This document shows, in pieces, positions 42,307 to 45,482 of a stretch of DNA of 45,482 nt. Origin of the DNA: an uncultured Bacteroidales bacterium (GTDB lineage Bacteria > Bacteroidota > Bacteroidia > Bacteroidales > UBA932); assembly GCA_946999645.1 (NCBI GenBank), contig CAMQDS010000014.1:1-45482 (forward strand). The letters are read 5' to 3'. A program made the position numbers and the translations under genes. Under the pieces are notes generated by a model, which saw nothing but the letters and a program-made list of their open reading frames with translations, searched no databases and was not told where the DNA came from. Every line of letters begins with the position of its first letter. Position 1 is the first letter of the stretch.

Positions 42307-43352
42307 TATTCTTCAAAATATTTTTTAATAGCATTTAATATATATTCTTTTGCAAATATAAATGGCTCTGTATCATTTGGTATAGGTATCTTTCCTCCTG
42401 CGGCTTTTTCATGTCCTCCTCCATTGAAATACTGAACTGCCATTTTGTTTGCAGATACATTTTCCTTAGACCTTATAGAAACTCTGAAATGGTCCCCGTC
42501 TTCTTTTAGGAAAATACTCATCTTTACCTTACCGATTGATAATGGTAGGTTTACAAAACCTTCTGTATCTCCATGGTTGATTTCGTATCTATTCATTATC
42601 TCCTGTGTCATAATCATATAGGCAATACCCTCATTCGTAATTTCCATACTTTTAAGCAGCATATACCCCATTGCTCTCAATCTACTTTCGTTATAATTCT
42701 TATACAACGAAGAAATTATTGACTCCCTATCTACACCTGCCTCCAATAATGATGAAGCCATTTTAAAAGTAGTAGGGTAGACTGAATTGGCAAAATTATT
42801 AGTATCTGTAGTCATTCCAGTCATCAGAGCGGTTGCACATTCAAGACTTAGTTTCCTTACGTCTTGATTGATTTCAGGCATTTCCATTAATATATAGAAA
42901 AGCAGTTCGCAAGTAGATGAAACTTCTGTATCCGAAAATATAATTGAAAAATCTTCTTTGTCTGGGTTAAGATGATGATCTATAAGTATTTTGGCGGCTT
43001 TGGAAGTTTTGAGGTCATCTTCCATGCAATCGGTGCGGCTGAAAGAATTATAATCCTGACATATTATAAGGTCGCTTGACAAAAGTCTGTCAGACATTTT
43101 TTCGGGTTCAGCACTATATATATGGATGTATTCGGAAGATAGAGGAGAGAGCATAAATTGGAGATAGTCATCTATTTCGTCTGGAAGAGAGATTATTACA
43201 TCCTTACCTATGGATCTCAAATATTCAGCCATACCTATACAACTTCCTATTGCATCTCCATCTGGATGAGTATGTGCCGTAAGTGTGATTTTTTTTGATA
43301 CAGATAATGTATCTCTGAGCCTCTCTATATCTATTCGATTGATTTCTTTCAT
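42306..43352 (-). CDS. nrnA-like: DHH-family phosphoesterase (NrnA-like oligoribonuclease/pAp phosphatase)
   Basis: This 348-residue protein has TAHTHPDGDAIGSCIGMAEYL (the first metal motif, H-x-D-x-D), then LIICQDYN, KILIDHHLNP (the DHH motif), and the DHHA1 domain ending FNGGGHEKAAGGKI (about 318-331). This is the NrnA/RecJ-like layout that degrades short oligoribonucleotides and 3'-phosphoadenosine-5'-phosphate. All metal ligands are present. It leads an operon with two FKBP-type lipoproteins, an order common in Bacteroidota. Confidence 0.92.
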   Translation of the reverse strand: MKEINRIDIERLRDTLSVSKKITLTAHTHPDGDAIGSCIGMAEYLRSIGKDVIISLPDEIDDYLQFMLSPLSSEYIHIYSAEPEKMSDRLLSSDLIICQDYNSFSRTDCMEDDLKTSKAAKILIDHHLNPDKEDFSIIFSDTEVSSTCELLFYILMEMPEINQDVRKLSLECATALMTGMTTDTNNFANSVYPTTFKMASSLLEAGVDRESIISSLYKNYNESRLRAMGYMLLKSMEITNEGIAYMIMTQEIMNRYEINHGDTEGFVNLPLSIGKVKMSIFLKEDGDHFRVSIRSKENVSANKMAVQYFNGGGHEKAAGGKIPIPNDTEPFIFAKEYILNAIKKYFEE

Positions 43353-43372
43353 TCCATAAAATATACCTTCTG

Positions 43373-43420
43373 CAAATTTACAAATTATATTGCATTTGAT
43401 AAATCAATTTTATAACTTTG
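43373..43420. promoter_or_regulatory. divergent promoters: nrnA-like (-) and hypothetical-DUF3822-rsmD run (+)
   Basis: Minus strand TAAATTTG (43380-43373) lies 21 bases before the nrnA-like ATG. On the + strand ATTG (43389-43392) and TAACTTTG (43413-43420) are 20 bases apart, giving a leader of about 29 bases before 43455. Confidence 0.6.
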
Positions 43421-43454
43421 TCAGAAGTTTGAATATAATTAATTAGCAAAAATA

Positions 43455-44144
43455 ATGAACCGAGTAGTCAAAACAATTATCAACATAGTCCTGCTTTTAG
43501 TAATAGTTGGACTGGTTTTCGCTATTGTTAAAAGTATACAGGAGCCAGTAGAGTTTAATAAACAGAAAGCGGCGCGTGAAGCCGTGGCTATTCAGCGACT
43601 GAAAGATATACGTACTCTTGAGGTTGCATACAAGAGTGTACATGGAAAGTTTACGGCAGATTTTGATTCTCTTGCATTGTTCTACAACAATGAAAATATG
43701 GATGTTATTATGCAGGTTGGATCTAATGATGACTCGGCTGCTGTAGCAAATACAGAAAATCTTAAGAAGAAAAATCGTAAGATTACTTCACAACAGATGT
43801 ATGAGCTATATAAGAAAGGTGAGAATCTTGTTTTTTCAATAAAAAATTCTATTCCTGTAAAGGATACTCTTTTTTCAAATCGTACAGATTTTAATATAGA
43901 TTCTTTGCGTTATATTCCTTTCTCAGGAAAGCAAAAAGTGGAAATGGATGCTATTGTTAAACCTGTATCCGGGGTGGACGTTTCTCTTTTTGAAGCTAAA
44001 ATGCCGTATAAAGCATTGCTTAAAGGTCTTGACAATCAGTTGCGTATAAATATTGATGCTGATCGCGAGGCTGCAGGCTTGTATAAGGGATTGCAGGTAG
44101 GTAGTGTTACTGCTCCTAACAATAATGCAGGTAACTGGGAATAA
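43455..44144 (+). CDS. conserved hypothetical membrane-anchored protein
   Basis: This 229-residue protein has one N-terminal membrane segment (about residues 7-25, IINIVLLLVIVGLVFAIV) and a soluble part. The segment after the membrane anchor (LKDIRTLEVAYKSVHGKFTADFDSL) resembles the pseudopilin-type extended helix found in this Bacteroidota family. No catalytic motif is seen. It regularly sits just before the DUF3822 and rsmD genes, as it does here (next ATG 2 bases after its stop). Function unknown. Confidence 0.7.
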   Translation: MNRVVKTIINIVLLLVIVGLVFAIVKSIQEPVEFNKQKAAREAVAIQRLKDIRTLEVAYKSVHGKFTADFDSLALFYNNENMDVIMQVGSNDDSAAVANTENLKKKNRKITSQQMYELYKKGENLVFSIKNSIPVKDTLFSNRTDFNIDSLRYIPFSGKQKVEMDAIVKPVSGVDVSLFEAKMPYKALLKGLDNQLRINIDADREAAGLYKGLQVGSVTAPNNNAGNWE

Positions 44145-44145
44145 G

Positions 44146-44844
44146 ATGCAAGATACCCAGGATAATAATAGATTTAATAGGATATCCATTCAAGTTTCAT
44201 TGAGTGGATATTCTTTTAAGGTTTCGGATGATGCTGGGGCGGTGAAATCTTCTGGATGGCTTACTCCTGATAAGGTTTTTACGACTGAGGAGTTCCGGAG
44301 AAGATATGAGTCTGTTGAGATTTCGTTATTGTCTTCTAAGTGTGCGCTTGTTCCTGTTCTTTTCTTTGATTCTAATTCGGAAAGAGAAGCATTGATGGAT
44401 GTGGTGTCAATTAATGCGGATGATGAGGTTAGGCATATTGATATTCCTGAGAAGGCTGCAGTTCTTGTCTATTCTAATTCTATGGGTGAAACGCTTTCGA
44501 CTGTTATTTCTGGTATGGTTTTGTTGACTAATGGTAATTCTGTACCTGTTTTGCCGGAATTGTATTTTCTGATTAAGGATATTGATAAATGTCAGGATTA
44601 TAATAAGATATTTGCTTCTTATATGGATGGTTTTTTACATCTTGTTGTTGCGCAAGGTAAGACTTTGTTGTTGGCAAATATTTTCCAGGCACAGGATTTT
44701 ACTACTGCTGAATATTTTATATTTTTGGCTCTTAAGAAGTTGCAACTTAATCCGGAGGTTTCTACGATTGTTTTTAGGACGCCTGTTTCTTATGATAATG
44801 AGATGTCTTTGTATCGTTATTTTAGATCTGTGGAGGTTGTTTGA
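44146..44844 (+). CDS. DUF3822-family protein
   Basis: The start at 44146 (MQDTQDNNRFNRISIQVSLS) lies 2 bases after the preceding stop; an in-frame start at 44104 would overlap that gene. The 232-residue product shows the DUF3822 pattern: LSIQVSLSGYSF-like opening, KVFTTEEFRRRYESVEISLL, and a late LANIFQAQDFTTAEYFIFLALKKL shortened here to its key parts. The fold resembles actin-like or ASKHA proteins in outline. No enzyme function is known. Its TGA overlaps the rsmD ATG. Codons are very G/T-ending, unlike most genes further left. Confidence 0.8.
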   Translation: MQDTQDNNRFNRISIQVSLSGYSFKVSDDAGAVKSSGWLTPDKVFTTEEFRRRYESVEISLLSSKCALVPVLFFDSNSEREALMDVVSINADDEVRHIDIPEKAAVLVYSNSMGETLSTVISGMVLLTNGNSVPVLPELYFLIKDIDKCQDYNKIFASYMDGFLHLVVAQGKTLLLANIFQAQDFTTAEYFIFLALKKLQLNPEVSTIVFRTPVSYDNEMSLYRYFRSVEVV

Positions 44845-45374
44845 TGCGTATTATAGGTGGTAAATATAAGGGCAGGTTTTTTGATGTTCCTGATGGTTTT
44901 TCGGCTCGTCCTACTACTGATTTTGCTAAGGAGGCTCTATTTGATATTTTAGGTAATGAATATGAGTTTGATGATCTTAAGGTGTTGGATTTATTCGGTG
45001 GGTCTGGTTCTATTTCTTTTGAGTTTGTTTCGAGGGGTGTTGGTAAGGTGTGGACGGTTGAGATGAATCCTAAGTATGCTTCTGCGATTAGTGTTTGTGC
45101 GAGGAGGTTTGGGATGGATAATCTTGTTGTTGTGAGGCATAATGTTTTTGATTTTCTTCCTATTTGTAAGGAATGTTTTGATTTGATTTTTGCTGATCCT
45201 CCTTATTCTATGGAGGGTTTGGATACTATTCCTGATAAGGTGCTGTCTCTTAATTTGTTGCATGAGGGGTGTTATTTTATTTTGGAGCATGGTGGGGAGT
45301 ATTCTTTTAGGTCGCATGCTCGTTTTGTGAAGGAGAGGGTGTATGGTAGGGTGCATTTTAGTTTTTTTGTCTAA
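44844..45374 (+). CDS. rsmD: 16S rRNA (guanine966-N2)-methyltransferase RsmD
   Basis: This 177-residue enzyme starts MRIIGGKYKGRFFDVP. SAM-binding is shown by VLDLFGGSGSISFEFVSRG (about residues 47-65), then VEMNPKYASAI, and the catalytic D-P-P-Y motif in FADPPYS (near 119-125). The RPTTDFAKEALFDIL segment is typical of RsmD. It methylates G966 of 16S rRNA during 30S assembly. The ATG overlaps the DUF3822 stop (TGATG). A TTG three bases upstream is an unlikely alternative start. Confidence 0.95.
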   Translation: MRIIGGKYKGRFFDVPDGFSARPTTDFAKEALFDILGNEYEFDDLKVLDLFGGSGSISFEFVSRGVGKVWTVEMNPKYASAISVCARRFGMDNLVVVRHNVFDFLPICKECFDLIFADPPYSMEGLDTIPDKVLSLNLLHEGCYFILEHGGEYSFRSHARFVKERVYGRVHFSFFV

Positions 45375-45420
45375 TTTGCGTTTGGTTTTTTCTTCTGCGC
45401 TTTTGTTTTGCATTATGTCC

Positions 45421-45482
45421 TGCTGATTGTTGCGCCTGCGGAGCCAGGGCTTGGGGGCAGTACGCACCTGCGGTGCTATCCC
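45421..45482. other. GC-rich tail with two imperfect palindromic copies
   Basis: After rsmD the sequence turns abruptly GC-rich at the window edge. GCGCCTGCGGAGC (45432-45444) and GCACCTGCGGTGC (45464-45476) are near copies 32 bases apart, and the second is a 5-bp inverted repeat around TGC. It may be the edge of an inserted element, a repeat or a new gene. Too little is visible to say. Confidence 0.3.

Noticed and set aside
44991..45467. A 158-codon frame on the minus strand at the right edge
   Set aside because: It is antisense to rsmD, and its composition (K, T, N, H, P rich) reflects the G/T-rich bias of the opposite strand.
1..45482. CRISPR arrays, tRNA, rRNA, complete insertion sequences
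   Set aside because: Intergenic gaps were read through; none holds evenly spaced long repeats, cloverleaf-like sequence, ribosomal RNA signatures or a transposase.

Overview
The window reads as chromosomal DNA from an AT-rich member of the Bacteroidales. Evidence for this is a SusC/SusD pair, BACON, BIG2, DUF4493 and FISUMP-type lipoproteins, a DUF4290 gene, a DUF3822 gene next to rsmD, many short-signal lipoproteins, and the Bacteroidota promoter pattern (TTTG, about 19-20 bases, TAnnTTTG) in front of most transcription units. No rRNA, tRNA, CRISPR array or complete insertion sequence was seen. Genus cannot be fixed from the sequence alone.

Region 1 (1-3700) is accessory. It starts in the edge of a GC-richer Mu-like prophage (virion morphogenesis gene), followed by a compact + strand RNA-like unit with its own promoter and terminator, a CdiA-type nuclease-domain fragment, and a mobile-type AAA/DUF4143 ATPase whose promoter carries three repeats on an exact 23-base period. 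Decayed gene pieces follow (an HTH-like start, a BIG2 lipoprotein, an unidentified frameshifted gene), then a small orphan membrane protein.

Region 2 (3754-14308) is the most interesting part: one tight operon of six genes. In order they are a secreted propeller-like protein, an sn-glycerol-1-phosphate dehydrogenase-family enzyme, SusC, SusD, a BACON lipoprotein and a lipid-anchored calcineurin-like phosphoesterase. There are no glycoside hydrolases and no adjacent HTCS or sigma/anti-sigma regulator. The inferred job is capture of a phosphoglycerol-containing polymer or glycerophosphodiester, surface or periplasmic cleavage by the phosphoesterase, and cytoplasmic oxidation of glycerol-1-phosphate to dihydroxyacetone phosphate.

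Region 3 (14393-36053) is mostly housekeeping: recG, a WYL regulator and an S9 peptidase in one run; a DUF4493/DUF6359-like lipoprotein; a phosphomannose-isomerase-like protein that has lost three of four expected metal ligands; an S4 RNA-binding protein; an Omp85-type outer-membrane protein; an AddB/AddA-type recombination pair; DUF4290, ftsK and a LolA-like carrier protein; apbE; and a FISUMP lipoprotein.

Region 4 (36058-45482) holds a short ComEC-like protein, ackA with a phosphate butyryl/acetyltransferase, a class C serine hydrolase, two FKBP-type lipoproteins behind an NrnA-like DHH phosphoesterase, and a conserved trio of a hypothetical membrane-anchored protein, DUF3822 and rsmD. A sharp strand-composition reversal lies inside the comEC-like gene, and the last 1.3 kb is strongly G+T-rich on the + strand.
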